Origin: Stentor coeruleus
Taxonomy: Eukaryota > Ciliophora > Heterotrichea > Heterotrichida > Stentoridae
Direction of reading: 5' to 3'
NCBI GenBank assembly: GCA_001970955.1
Contig: MPUH01000102.1
Span: 1 to 64,000, forward strand
Length of the DNA: 64,000 bases
Shown in pieces: positions 28,851 through 39,704 of this stretch (position 1 is its first letter; every line of letters begins with the position of its first letter). Under the pieces are notes generated by a model. That model was not told where the DNA came from and searched no databases. It saw only the letters and a program-made list of their open reading frames with translations. Both the position numbers and the translations under genes were made by a program.

Positions 28851-31697
28851 CTATTTCCTAACATAAACCTGTCCCCACATACTATTCTTCCTCCAAATCA
28901 CATCTAAATCTTCAACTACCTCCCTCCTATCATCCACTTTTTCTTTTTCCTTTTCCTCTTCCTCAACCATCTTCATAGGCAAAACCTCAACATCCAACCT
29001 TCTATTATCTTCAAAAAACATCTTCTCAAAAACCTTAACCATATTATCCTTTCTAACATTTTCAAGCTGAGCTTTAATCTTTTCCTTTCTATCAAACCAA
29101 TAAGCTCCAGAATCAATTTCCAGTTTAAACCTATTAAATTCTTCTTTTATTGAAATATCATTTTTAAAAGTTTTTTTCTTAGTTGATTGAACAAGTTTAT
29201 CAAAATCTTCATCTGACAAGCTATGAATACAAGTTTTCATATATGAAATAAACGATGATATACGATTAAAAATATGAGTTGGGGATTTGACTGAGCTTTG
29301 GATAAGAATAAGGAAATTTAAAATGCCTCTGAATTTCTGTGTATAGCTCCAAACTATATATCCAAGTTGTTCTTTAGTTCTTAAAATATTGAAACAGGGT
29401 TCATTAATGAAATTATCGATTAAAGAAAGAGTTGCTTGAAGAAATTCGTTTTCTGGGCCGATTTGCCATAGGGAAATAACTGCGCTGTTTGTTTCTGAAG
29501 GCTCTTTAATTGTGTTTTTGTATAGAAGTGACGAGTTTTTAGGGATTTTTACAGCGCGCATACTCAAAAACTCGCTCTGGGTCATCAAAGTTGAAGATTT
29601 CGCGACAAGAAAATTATCAACACACTTGTTGGTCAGGGCCAAAACACTCTCAGCAGTGATGTTTCCTATAACAATCCACTCAAAAAACACACTTTTCAAC
29701 CATTTCTGCGAAAACCAAACCAAATCATCAAAACCTATTTTTTCCAAAGCTTTAATCTTATCCTCAACAGTAAAATACCCACCTTGAAGACAAGTTTCAA
29801 AAAGCAACCTACGTACTTGTTCATAAGGTTTATCTAAAAACCTGTTTTTCATCTGGACCAAAGTTTGGGATTTTATATCTTCAAAAATATTAAAATCTTC
29901 ATTTTCTATAGTAAAATTAGCAAGAGATCTTATAAGATACTCAAAAAAATCACAATATTTTTCTGAAAAACATTCTAAGGTAATTTTAATCCCATGAGAA
30001 TCAATAAGAAGTTCATATTGAAGTCCTGCGATTTCTGCAAGGTAGATTTCTTCACGGTATTTTTCTTTAAAGAGTTTAAGCCAGATTTCAGCAAGGATAT
30101 ATGTGAAGACACTATTATAGAAACCTATGGAATTACAGAAAATTATGAGTTGGCCATGAACTTTATCGATAAGGAATTTGTGGTTTGGCTTGTACCAGAC
30201 ACGGGATTTAGGGTTTTTGGATATTTCGACTGGGAAATTTTGTGTTGATGGGGTTAAGATTTCATGATAACGGGTTATGTAAGGGTTTTTTGTTGGGTAA
30301 CAAAGGTTTTTAAGGCTTGTGTCGACCTTTGGATTAGCCATTTTGTGCTTGAGTTCAGAAGTAAAGTCTTCTTTTTGCACAAATGTCCCAAACCACTTTT
30401 CTTGATCCATTAAGCTTTTGTCAAAACCTTCAGATATTAGGTAAATATGCGCATTTTCAGGGTTTAAATAGCTAATCATATCTTTAAGTACATTTTTATC
30501 ATATACTTCAAAAAGTTCACTTGCTGTCAGGACTTTTGACGGAGGGTACTTAGCAAGTTTTACAGCAAGTATTTTAGCATATAAAAAAGGATCTTCTTTG
30601 TTTTTAAACTTAAACTTAGACAACGCAACAGCTTGAAGCTCTTCAAAAACAAACTCTTCAGGGTCGTTATTTCTTAAAAACTCAGTGTATTGAGACACAA
30701 TTTCAATAATATGTTCATATTGTTCTAAACCTTTTTCAGTAAGTTTTATATCCATGACAACATTTGTACAGGTTGTATAGAAAATTTCTGAATATGAACC
30801 CAGAGCTTCAGCTAGGTTTTGGTTTTTTAAATAAGAAAGGATGCTATTTTTACCTTCATGGCCTAATAAATTTGATATATACCAGTCTGATTGGTACTGG
30901 AATAAATCTATAATAGAAGGTAGTGGCCAGAGAAACCTAAGTGTCCTTACATTTTTCATAGGGACAATCTTTATAATCTTCCCAACATCGCCAAATATCG
31001 GCTTATCTAAACTTTTCAACACTACACCCTTATCTATTACTTGACTAAAAAGATCTTTAGCCCACTGTTCAAGTATTTCTGTTTTTTCTTTCCCATATAA
31101 AACCAAAGACATGACATTACTTGAATAATATTTCTCATAAAACTCTATAACTTTATCCCTGATTCCTTCAATATCCAAAGTTTTACTACATCCAAGTCCA
31201 AAATGGTTATAAGGACTATTCATAGAATCCTTTAAAATCTGATAAAACCTCCAATTGTCATCTAGTATATTTTTATTGTATTCTGAATCCACAGCTTTAA
31301 GTTCTCTAGCAACTGAATCAGCATTAAATAAAGGGCTTATAAAAAACTGGGCAAAAATATCCAAGGCTTGGAAAAAAGACTCAGAGGCAATTTTAAAGTA
31401 AAAGTTTGTATCTTCTGAAGCAGTAAAAGCATTAGATTGACCACCATGGCTTTTAAGATAACTTTTATAATGATTTTCTATTGGGTATTTAGATGTACCT
31501 AAAAAGAGCATATGTTCAAGAAAATGAGCTAAGCCATGAATATCTTCGTGAATAGAACCGATATGCACATTCATTGAAGCTGAAGAATATTGGGATTCTG
31601 GGTCACTGACAATTAAACATTTTATATTGTTGGGTAGGATAAAATATTTGTAGTCTCTTGAATCATTTGGACTTTTTTCTATAGTGATTTCGGACAT
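28851..31697 (-). CDS. IDE: Insulin-degrading enzyme-like M16 metallopeptidase
   Basis: A 948-residue protein, the usual size for the insulysin/nardilysin branch of M16 zinc peptidases. The inverted zinc motif HxxEH is present as H58-F-L-E61-H62, and the distal Glu ligand is E139 in RELKAVDSEYNKN. The next segment, SNAFTASEDTNFYF, is diagnostic. The four-domain clamshell is complete, and the C-terminal half has the expected LGYIVWS motif. These enzymes cleave short peptides in the cytosol or peroxisome. The C-terminus ends in an acidic EEEEKEKEK-type tract before a short tail, with no peroxisomal SKL. No signal peptide is seen. The gene starts at ATG 31697 after CTTATAA. Confidence 0.93.
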   Translation of the reverse strand: MSEITIEKSPNDSRDYKYFILPNNIKCLIVSDPESQYSSASMNVHIGSIHEDIHGLAHFLEHMLFLGTSKYPIENHYKSYLKSHGGQSNAFTASEDTNFYFKIASESFFQALDIFAQFFISPLFNADSVARELKAVDSEYNKNILDDNWRFYQILKDSMNSPYNHFGLGCSKTLDIEGIRDKVIEFYEKYYSSNVMSLVLYGKEKTEILEQWAKDLFSQVIDKGVVLKSLDKPIFGDVGKIIKIVPMKNVRTLRFLWPLPSIIDLFQYQSDWYISNLLGHEGKNSILSYLKNQNLAEALGSYSEIFYTTCTNVVMDIKLTEKGLEQYEHIIEIVSQYTEFLRNNDPEEFVFEELQAVALSKFKFKNKEDPFLYAKILAVKLAKYPPSKVLTASELFEVYDKNVLKDMISYLNPENAHIYLISEGFDKSLMDQEKWFGTFVQKEDFTSELKHKMANPKVDTSLKNLCYPTKNPYITRYHEILTPSTQNFPVEISKNPKSRVWYKPNHKFLIDKVHGQLIIFCNSIGFYNSVFTYILAEIWLKLFKEKYREEIYLAEIAGLQYELLIDSHGIKITLECFSEKYCDFFEYLIRSLANFTIENEDFNIFEDIKSQTLVQMKNRFLDKPYEQVRRLLFETCLQGGYFTVEDKIKALEKIGFDDLVWFSQKWLKSVFFEWIVIGNITAESVLALTNKCVDNFLVAKSSTLMTQSEFLSMRAVKIPKNSSLLYKNTIKEPSETNSAVISLWQIGPENEFLQATLSLIDNFINEPCFNILRTKEQLGYIVWSYTQKFRGILNFLILIQSSVKSPTHIFNRISSFISYMKTCIHSLSDEDFDKLVQSTKKKTFKNDISIKEEFNRFKLEIDSGAYWFDRKEKIKAQLENVRKDNMVKVFEKMFFEDNRRLDVEVLPMKMVEEEEKEKEKVDDRREVVEDLDVIWRKNSMWGQVYVRK

Positions 31698-31993
31698 TTA
31701 TAAGATTGTGATAAAATTTACGATTTATAATTAACGGTTTAAAGATAAAAGGATAAGAGTTTATGGTTAGGGTTGGATTTGTTATGATTAAGATGATTAA
31801 AGATAAGTGATTTTTTTTAAGAATTTTTAAGTTTTTATGATTTTTTGATTTGAAATGAAGTGTAGATTTTATTTGAATGAACTTTAGTAAGTATGTTAAG
31901 AAATTAGAAGGCTTTTAAAGGTTGAAGGTTTAATGCAGATTTCTTATTAAATACTTAATTTTTTATAATAACATAAGATTTTACATAAACTAA

Positions 31994-32647
31994 TTAATTT
32001 CTATTCCTAAGAGTTGCTAAAATTGAGTCATTTTCATCAGAGTAATATAAACTCTTATGTAAAAAAGACTTAAAAACACTTGTTTGAATTTCAGTCACAA
32101 GTTCTGTGTAGTGTTTAACATTTTCAAAGCATTGAACGCATACGCGCTTCTTTGTTAGATATCCAGAAATTTCTAGTTTGAAAAATCTGGAACAACTACC
32201 GCAAATGTTTTTCCCACAATTTCGACAATGATGATCTCTTCGTATTATTGTAAATGACAAGAAGCAAACTTGGCATAATGGAAAAAGAATCCATGATGGT
32301 CTTTTAGAGAAAAATATTGCTAGAACGAAATCTTTGAATTGCCAAATCGATTTACATCTAATAATATAGATGATTGGGGGGTCTTTAGATAATGAAATCA
32401 GCTTTACTTCGAATTTCGACTCATCTTGGCTTAAAATCAGTAAATCTTTGTCAATCTTTACTGAATCTAAAGCATTAGAATATATGTATGATTGATGAAT
32501 AGTCAAAAATATTTCACTCCACTCCTCTGATTCTACAAGCTCACTTAACTTTTCCCTAGGGCCAGATTTCAAAAAAACATGAGCCTTAATTGGACAAAGC
32601 TTTGTTCTTTCACTTAAGGCCTGTTCTTTTGTAAGCTTATTCCCCAT
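31994..32647 (-). CDS. PH-like / FYVE zinc-finger protein
   Basis: A 217-residue protein starting MGNKLTK, a possible myristoylation signal. Residues about 20-112 form a beta-rich segment ending in IWQFKDFVLAIF, like the closing helix of a PH domain. Residues 125-173 are a classical FYVE finger: C125/C128, then RRDHHCRNCG carrying C141/C144, C149/C152 and C170/C173. The RRDHHCRNCG motif is the phosphatidylinositol 3-phosphate pocket, so endosomal or phagosomal targeting is well supported. The other FYVE-type finger in this window (2582) lacks this full motif. Partner and cargo are unknown. Confidence 0.85.
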   Translation of the reverse strand: MGNKLTKEQALSERTKLCPIKAHVFLKSGPREKLSELVESEEWSEIFLTIHQSYIYSNALDSVKIDKDLLILSQDESKFEVKLISLSKDPPIIYIIRCKSIWQFKDFVLAIFFSKRPSWILFPLCQVCFLSFTIIRRDHHCRNCGKNICGSCSRFFKLEISGYLTKKRVCVQCFENVKHYTELVTEIQTSVFKSFLHKSLYYSDENDSILATLRNRN

Positions 32648-33483
32648 GGAAATTAAGAATATTACTGACTCATATTTGTTCTAAGTAAAATCTTATTAAA
32701 ATTGCATTTTCTTTTCTAATATTTCAAAGGGTAGGTATTAAAATATTAAAAATTAAACAATATCATCTTGAAAAAAAAAGCATAAATTTGTGTGTAGTTT
32801 GGTGTTTTGATATATTTTTTATTTAGAATATGCGTTATTATAGTTATTGCAATTTTTATCGTAAAAGATTAAAATTTTGTTACTTTAGCAGGTTATTTTA
32901 TTTGAAAAACAAGGTTTTTATGTATTTATATGTTTGTTATATAAAAGGAAATATTATTAGTTACAGTGAAATTAAAGGATTTTTGTCAAGTTTTGAGGCT
33001 ATATGGAATAATTAAAATATAATAAGAATTGATGTAAAAATAGGGTTTAGTAAGCAAAAAGATGAATTAATCATTACCAGAAGCAGATAATTTATTAACT
33101 TTGACATTATTTGTTTTTGAAAAAATAATATTAATTAATATCAAAATATAATTGTCAGTCTTAAAATCAGTATCTAGCATATTTATAGATCATAAAAAAG
33201 TATCTAAGCTTTTACATATACATTCTTTCACAATTTTTATTTGCTTAAAATTCTTATATCCATATTCTTTAACTAAAAACTAAATTATCAACACAACTAA
33301 ATTTTCCTACAACTTCTTTTTAATACACAAAATACAAACATCATAAATACAGTTTTGGCAATAAAAAAGCAAAAATATTTATCAATCTTTAAATTAATAT
33401 ATATCTAGAAATTCAGTTTAATATATATCCACTTTTATAATATCATACTATATCCTCAACTTAACTTATTAACTTTAAAAATT
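32648..33483. other. Intergenic, nothing recognised
   Basis: Very AT-rich, with scattered short frames that have no coding character. Confidence 0.55.
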
Positions 33484-34140
33484 CTACTCGCCCTTTGCTT
33501 TTTTAGAATTTCTTGCTCTAACATATAAATTCTCTACAACCAAAGGTTTAACCTCATTCATTTCACAAGCTACAACTAAAATAAAACTTTCTTTCATATA
33601 ATGCGAACTAACTTCATTTATGACAATATTACTAAATGTCACTATCCTACTATTGTCCATAACCCCTTCTAAAGTCCCTCTAAGTATTTTCTTTGAAGCA
33701 ATATTCAATTTAAGGAGTTTAGGTGGAGAGTCATTTGTATACAATTTGACTTTAAAAAGTTCTTGGATCATAACATTATTATTCTCCTCATCAAGAACTT
33801 GTATACTAAGAGAAAAGCCTTTTTCTTTATAAATTTGCATGATTTCAGATGAAGCTAGAGTTATGCGATATTTATAAGAGCTCTGGTCAAAGAATGGATG
33901 AGGAATTGGTGTTGTTGTTGGGATTGTCGAAAGTACTGATTGTATATCTTCAGCTTTTGAAATAAGTTCTTGAGTTGTATGAGATATACTATTAAGTAAA
34001 GGTTGTCGGAGCAAAATTGATGAAATTAAGGACTCAATGATTGCATGTATTGGGGAAAATATCTGAGATGGGGTTTTAGAATAATATTCAACGCAGTCAG
34101 GATGAGTGCAAGGCTTTGTGGTTTGGCCGAGTAAACACAT
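33484..34140 (-). CDS. Unknown protein, paralogue of the gene at 24075-24827
   Basis: A 218-residue protein. The first 20 residues contain three or four cysteines and a His. A helical, Ser/Leu-rich middle follows, then the same C-terminal beta-rich domain as in the 24075 gene: KEKGFSLSIQVLD, LYTNDSPPKLLKL, LRGTLEG, INEVSSHY and KPLVVENLYVRAR. Identity between the two is moderate, so the duplication is old. The shared spacing of motifs shows one domain of about 140 residues. No known family is assigned. It lies 9 kb from its paralogue on the same strand. Confidence 0.65.
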   Translation of the reverse strand: MCLLGQTTKPCTHPDCVEYYSKTPSQIFSPIHAIIESLISSILLRQPLLNSISHTTQELISKAEDIQSVLSTIPTTTPIPHPFFDQSSYKYRITLASSEIMQIYKEKGFSLSIQVLDEENNNVMIQELFKVKLYTNDSPPKLLKLNIASKKILRGTLEGVMDNSRIVTFSNIVINEVSSHYMKESFILVVACEMNEVKPLVVENLYVRARNSKKAKGE

Positions 34141-35422
34141 TTATATTAATAGAATTATGGCTACGGTTATCGATTTATATATAAAATTTTAATTGTGGAT
34201 TATACATTTATATAGCGAGATAAGAGTGGAAGATAAGACAATATGGTTGGTTATATGGAAATATGTTAAAAAATCACGGTATTTAGTGAGTGTTATGAAA
34301 GATTAGAAAATATACTTTTCAGTTTGTTATGACTTTTTCAGGTATTTTTGGTTTAGGATTTTTTGGGTTTTTTGGGTTTTGAGTTTCTGAGGAGGTTTGG
34401 ATAAATTTTTTTTTTGTAGTGGCTAAGTTGTAGGATTTTAGTTATAGTTTATGATTATAAGTGGAGTAAAAAATATACCAGGGGAAAATATGATTAGTAC
34501 AATTTTAAAGGAAGTTATAGAAAAAGTAGGATAAAGGTATGGTTTTATATGGGAATTTGGGTTTTTTAATGAGTTGGATACTGTAGGAGAAGGGAAATCT
34601 TGGTTTTTGGGTTTTTGAGGATTTCTGATATGGTTTTTACGAATTGTTATGAAATTTTTAAAAGGTTTTTAGTTTTGGTAGGTTTAAGTTTTTATATGAG
34701 GATAAGAATTTTCTAGTGTATTTGACTTAATTGACAGTGTGAGTTTTGATAAGAATTTTAAGTGAATTTTTAATTTATTGTAGGAAGTAAGAATCGGTTA
34801 TGCTGAATTATAGGATTTTTATATTGTGTTGAAAGATAATATGCGACTTGAGAATATTGAATTTTTTTGGGGTTTTAAAGATTTAAATAAAGTAATAGAG
34901 AATGGGTTTTTATTTTTAGAATTTTTTACACAAATAAGATTTTTAGATTATTTTGAGTTTTGACATGCAAACTGTTATTAAATGCTATGGATTTGCTTAG
35001 CTTTAAGGATGATTGTAAGTTTTTATATAAACATTCTATTGCGGATATTGGCATAAATTATAATAAATGGAAAAATTAATATGATTATAGTTATGTTTGC
35101 TAATTAGCATAAGAATTTAGATATAAGTTTATGCTCTTTATAAATGATTTGACATTAAAGGTCTCCCCCTTTTTCATTACCTTTCTTCGATATTATTTAT
35201 AATATAATCATTATCCTACATCCTGCATCCTCAATTCTAAATTTTTGAATTTATCACAATCAATAAATATTCAATATATTTACAGCATCATATATCAATA
35301 GATATCTTATATTTTTCTAATCTTCACCATAATATAAGTTCATCTATTTCTATAACTATCATGAATCAACATAATTTTTTTTTTAATTACCTAATTTTCA
35401 AAAGACGCTTTCTTCATCATCT
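34141..35422. other. Intergenic, strong G/T bias then C/A bias
   Basis: Bases 34141-35150 are G/T-rich (the promoter side of the minus gene at 34140), with GATAAG words near 34215-34240. Bases 35160-35400 are C/A/T-rich. No gene or RNA is seen. Confidence 0.55.
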
Positions 35423-35992
35423 TTATATTATATGAAGTTTAAGATTATCTTTTTTCCCAAGAAACGACATATAATCTTCTTTTCCTACTGGTCTAGCTGT
35501 AACAGGTTTATATGTATGAGTCAAAACATTCAAAAGCATACTTCCTGGGAATTCATAATTACAACTCACTGGAGTATTATTTGCAAGTCTATTTATATAA
35601 GGATCACCTTTATAAATGTTTCTAAAACTCATATGCTGAGGTCTTCGAGAAAGAATCCTTTCTTTAACTTTTTTAGACTTTTTCTTCTCAATTGGGCTAA
35701 AGGCGAAAATATCAAAAGTCATAGGATTTCTTTGGCCTGGAGTTGGGGTTTTGCTTGTTTTTTCATTAGGATTATCAGTCAAATCTTTTATGTTTTTAGC
35801 TTTATCTATGAAATTTTTCTTTAAACTTATGTTGGGAAGGGGAATATGAGATTTGTTTTGATTTTTATTAGCTTGCCGTCTTAGTCTTAAAACCCTCCTT
35901 CTGTATGAGTTCTCAAAAAAACTTTCACTTCGTAGTTTTGGAGTTGGAGGTATGAGTATTAACAGTTTGTTATCGCTTTTTGTATTAGACAT
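35423..35992 (-). CDS. Hypothetical basic protein
   Basis: A 189-residue, strongly basic protein without recognised domains. The N-terminal third has RRRVLRLRRQ. The middle is Pro/Thr/Lys-rich (KTSKTPTPGQ) and probably disordered. The C-terminal 60 residues contain more ordered sequence around YEFPGSMLLNVLTHTYKPV. Proteins of this type in ciliates are often cytoskeletal or cortical, but nothing here proves it. The start ATG at 35992 and the TAA stop are clear and the frame has no intron. Confidence 0.65.
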   Translation of the reverse strand: MSNTKSDNKLLILIPPTPKLRSESFFENSYRRRVLRLRRQANKNQNKSHIPLPNISLKKNFIDKAKNIKDLTDNPNEKTSKTPTPGQRNPMTFDIFAFSPIEKKKSKKVKERILSRRPQHMSFRNIYKGDPYINRLANNTPVSCNYEFPGSMLLNVLTHTYKPVTARPVGKEDYMSFLGKKDNLKLHII

Positions 35993-36973
35993 ATTGTTAG
36001 TTTAATTTAGTTGTTAGAGTTAGATAAAGAATATAATAGGATAATGGGAATTTGGAAATTTTTGTAGGAAGGTTGGAGAAAAGTAAAGGTTTTAGATGTG
36101 ATTATTTCGTTTGGGATTTATGAAAAAGATAGGAAAATCATTATAGGAATTTATGCAGGAAGATGTGATAATAATAGAGTTTTTTTATAAAGGATTTGAT
36201 TTTGATAAATAAATTTTTTATGATTGAATAGTTTTGATTTTATTGACAATGAATTATCTTAGATTTTATTGTTTTATTAGAGTTATTTAATGGCTTTGAT
36301 GGGAAAAAATCCTTTAGAAATATTTTTATGTTTTGAGGTTTTGCATGTAATAATTAGAATGTTAGGATTATAGTTGTTGTGATTTTTTATTGTTTTAAAA
36401 ATATTAAATAGAGAAAAGAAAATAGGCAATACTATTAGAGATTTTATACTGGGGATTAAGCATGCAGTAAATTAATAATTATATTAGAAATGAAATTGAT
36501 ATAGGCTGTTAATATGAAGTGTTTTTAACTTAAAAATACAAAAAGCAAAAATATAATAAAATAAAAATGAATTCAATATACAATATTAGCATTCTAAATA
36601 CAAAAATATTAAACTCAAAATCATAGTAACTTCTTCATCCATATCTCCATCATTATAATCTATATTAAAGCTATTGCAAACTAAAGTTATCATGAGATCC
36701 CTTAAATCTAATTCTGTCACTTAAAACAAATACAAATCATAATCATACCACGAGCTATTTATAGATTATAAATATAATATGAATTATTTACAACCTCATA
36801 CATTTCTAATCCTTAAAGAATATTTCCCACTATCATTATCACAACCTTATTTCCATCATCATAAGCAATCCACAATATATTTTATTTCTAATCCCTAAAA
36901 CTCTTCATTAATACCCTAAACATTTATAAATCAAAGACTTCACGATTAATCTAAATATCTCAAACATATCTAA
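35993..36973. other. Intergenic, nothing recognised
   Basis: G-rich on the plus strand near 36000-36150 (upstream of the minus gene) and AT-rich after that. No coding character. Confidence 0.55.
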
Positions 36974-39298
36974 CTAGAGGAAATATAAAGCTCGAGAGTT
37001 GGTCCAATGGGCATGTGGTTGAGGAGGACCATTTTTATCACTCCTTTCACCATAATTATAAGCAAGTTTATGAGCATATTGACATGGTGCAGGAACACGT
37101 ATAGACCCACTCCAATTATAATAAGAATAGCACATTTTATAAGCTAGGATCTCAACATTATCACAAGGTAAGTCACTATCATCATAAACAACATGAAAAT
37201 GAGTTGGAGTCATACTACCTTGATTTGCTTTAGCCGGCATAACATAAAAGTCATACCCTGTTTTCTCTACAACTTTAGAGTCAACAATAGTCCCTAAAGG
37301 TGGATTTGTTGTATTACCATTATTGTCACAATAAAACCTAGCATTTGTCCTTTTGTTTACTACAACATATAATAATGAAGGTTTTTCAAAATTAGGTACT
37401 ATACCTTGTAATGATGTAAAAGCTTGTTTTATTGCCCCAACTTCATCAGTCAACACAGAAGATCTTTGTGAATCTGAAACTCCATCTCTAAATACAATGA
37501 TAACTTTTGGAAATCTTCTGTTTTCATTAAAAAACTGTTGCAAGGCTTGTTCAGTACATTCTTGGATTCTGGTGAAAACATCACCACCTGGGTTGATAAC
37601 TTTAGGAAATGATCCATATCTTGCATAATGGGGGTCCATTGTTGCGCAAAATCCTAAAACTCCTGATGAGCCTCGTTTAGTGAAAATATCTATTCCAATT
37701 ACCATACATACCGTATTGCTGAAAGGTAAATTGTCTAATGCCCAAGGAATACCACCAACTTTGGCGTTCATCTGCATGACGACTTTGTTAATAACTGAAC
37801 GTAAGCCTTTATCTTTTTTTAATGTGGAGTTCAAAATCACTTGAGTCGGTACCGGGAACGACGAAAACGTAAGTCTTTTCAAATCATCATAAAGTCTACA
37901 TTTACCTTTACTTCCAGGTAAAACACATATAATAATCTTAACACTAGGATTTAAAGATTGTCTAAGTATCCTATCCCAATCTCCCCACTTATCACTAGCT
38001 ACAATAAAAGTTGCAGGTTTATCACAAGCAACACAATAAGTTTTCATAACCTGAACCAAATTAGTCATCAAGTTTTGTTCAACAAGTTTTTTATCATTCT
38101 CACAATGAAATATTCCCCATCTATCCAATTTTGGTTGAGTATACATTTTTCTTTGAATATCTCTATCAAAACTTCCAATAGCTTCATTAATTCTAAATGA
38201 TGCATTATCACCCATAATAATATTCCCAGCTGATATGACTCTAGCTGTTAAAGATATAGGATCACTACTTATTTCTAATTGCCAATCTTTTATTTCATCA
38301 CGAGTTTTAGGAAAAGTTTGCAAAGTTTTAATAAGCCCTGCTGATTCGTTTAATCGGGCTTTTGGTTCTTTTTTTGTCGCTTGGGCTAAGTCTTTCATAA
38401 CATTAAAGTCGCTACGGATTTCATCAGTAAGGCCGGTCATTACACAAAATTCAGGGAGAAGGTAACATATTAGGTTTTTGAGTTTACATTTTAGAAGAGG
38501 CTGATCTTCGTATTTTATTTCACGACCCCAACGGGTTGTGTAGTACTTTTTGAAGTCAGTTGATATACCTTCTTTTTCGAAGGAACTTGACGGAGACATA
38601 TCCCAGTCTATTTCATCAACTTTATAACATTTTTTATTATATAGGGTAAGTACTGTTGAGCCAACAAGGAGCTTTGAAATCATTTGTTTACAATCACTAG
38701 GGTTTCTCCTCTTAATATCAACAATCTGATCATAAACAGTAATAGTTCTTAAACACCTATGTGAAATGTCTACATTAAGTAAACATCCTTCCTCATAATA
38801 CCCAACTGAATTAGCATATCCAGGCCAAATGACCATTTTATGATGAGGTAATTCAACAGGTCGATCAGGATTATAAAACTTTCTACCTATCATAACTAAC
38901 TTAAGCATAGATTGTACACTATTGAAGAATTTGTTATAGAAATGCTTAATTTCTAAAGGATTAGTTAAAGCTCCAGTAGGGACTATTGTTATCTTATAAA
39001 TCACATTTTCATATAAAGACTCAACTACAAACTCAGATGATGTTTGGGCACTAAAAAGGATTGTATTTGCAAATACAAACCTACCAATATGTTCTATTAT
39101 TTGAGCTCGGGATTTATTTAGAATCCTTTCGCGTTGTCTTGAAAGACTAAATGAGATTTCAGGGATAAAGGAAATGGAGTAACGCTGAAGAGATGTTGAG
39201 TGATGCTTTGGGGTGAATAAAAAGAAGTTCGATAAGACTTGGACTGGAGTTCCTTCTTTTAGGTACCCAGGACGTAAGGCTTGAATCGCGGTTTCCAT
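36974..39298 (-). CDS. Piwi-clade Argonaute protein
   Basis: A 774-residue protein. The first ATG at 39298 gives METAIQALRPGY. An N-terminal domain is followed by PAZ (about 170-290), MID (about 400-500) and PIWI (about 525-774). Catalytic positions are visible: Asp537 in VIGIDIF, a candidate Glu finger in the 570-583 segment, Asp605 in IVFRDGVSD, and His700 in TPTHFHVVYDD. The slicer set therefore appears complete. The YYNWSGSIRVPAPCQYAHKL end matches the family. Ciliate Piwi proteins carry scan RNAs that direct DNA elimination during macronuclear development, so that is the likely role. The short basic N-terminus lacks the long RG-rich tail of some metazoan Piwis. Confidence 0.95.
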   Translation of the reverse strand: METAIQALRPGYLKEGTPVQVLSNFFLFTPKHHSTSLQRYSISFIPEISFSLSRQRERILNKSRAQIIEHIGRFVFANTILFSAQTSSEFVVESLYENVIYKITIVPTGALTNPLEIKHFYNKFFNSVQSMLKLVMIGRKFYNPDRPVELPHHKMVIWPGYANSVGYYEEGCLLNVDISHRCLRTITVYDQIVDIKRRNPSDCKQMISKLLVGSTVLTLYNKKCYKVDEIDWDMSPSSSFEKEGISTDFKKYYTTRWGREIKYEDQPLLKCKLKNLICYLLPEFCVMTGLTDEIRSDFNVMKDLAQATKKEPKARLNESAGLIKTLQTFPKTRDEIKDWQLEISSDPISLTARVISAGNIIMGDNASFRINEAIGSFDRDIQRKMYTQPKLDRWGIFHCENDKKLVEQNLMTNLVQVMKTYCVACDKPATFIVASDKWGDWDRILRQSLNPSVKIIICVLPGSKGKCRLYDDLKRLTFSSFPVPTQVILNSTLKKDKGLRSVINKVVMQMNAKVGGIPWALDNLPFSNTVCMVIGIDIFTKRGSSGVLGFCATMDPHYARYGSFPKVINPGGDVFTRIQECTEQALQQFFNENRRFPKVIIVFRDGVSDSQRSSVLTDEVGAIKQAFTSLQGIVPNFEKPSLLYVVVNKRTNARFYCDNNGNTTNPPLGTIVDSKVVEKTGYDFYVMPAKANQGSMTPTHFHVVYDDSDLPCDNVEILAYKMCYSYYNWSGSIRVPAPCQYAHKLAYNYGERSDKNGPPQPHAHWTNSRALYFL

Positions 39299-39310
39299 CA
39301 ATTATATATA

Positions 39311-39322
39311 GGGGGGGCGCCC
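39311..39322. promoter_or_regulatory. GC-only palindromic motif upstream of the Piwi gene
   Basis: GGGGGGGCGCCC, including the perfect palindrome GGGCGCCC, lies 13 bases upstream of the Piwi start codon, next to TATATATA. A run of 12 G/C bases is exceptional in this AT-rich spacer. It may be a regulatory site; its function is unknown. Confidence 0.35.
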
Positions 39323-39450
39323 ATAGGGATAAAAAAATGCTCTTAGTTCACACCAAAAAAAAATCGAAGAAATAAACCCAAATACACGAAAACTCATAAG
39401 CACTAAAAAATAAAAATCCCTCGGTCTCTTGTTCTGCATCATAAAAATAA

Positions 39451-39704
39451 ATCCTCTTTTATTTCCTCCTTTATTCTAATAATAAATCATATGATTATAC
39501 TGCAATTCCCCATATTGATCTTCCTAGTGTTAATGAGATTCTTGGACAAATACTAAGTAATTCATCCTCTCCAGCAAAATCAAGTACTAAATCATATAAT
39601 GAAAATCTTTTAAAACTCATAAATATAAATTTCAAGATTTCTTTACTAGATTTCAGATACTCATTGAGTATTTCACTGAAGCTGAAGCTGTTTTTTATGA
39701 ATAA
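39451..39704 (+). pseudogene. Coding-like fragment of unknown origin
   Basis: Two overlapping plus-strand frames look coding: one with HIDLPSVNEILGQILSNSSS, the other ending IEYFTEAEAVFYE at a TAA (39702-39704). A frame change of two bases around 39620-39640 separates them, with no GT...AG intron to explain it. No start codon in good context. It is either a small broken gene or a gene with an intron I cannot place. Confidence 0.3.

Noticed and set aside
29512-29787. Plus-strand frames within the insulysin gene
   Set aside because: They are antisense shadows of the well-supported minus-strand protein.
32830-33015. 61-codon plus-strand frame with an ATG
   Set aside because: Composition is Tyr/Phe/Lys from AT-rich DNA, with no start context and no motif.
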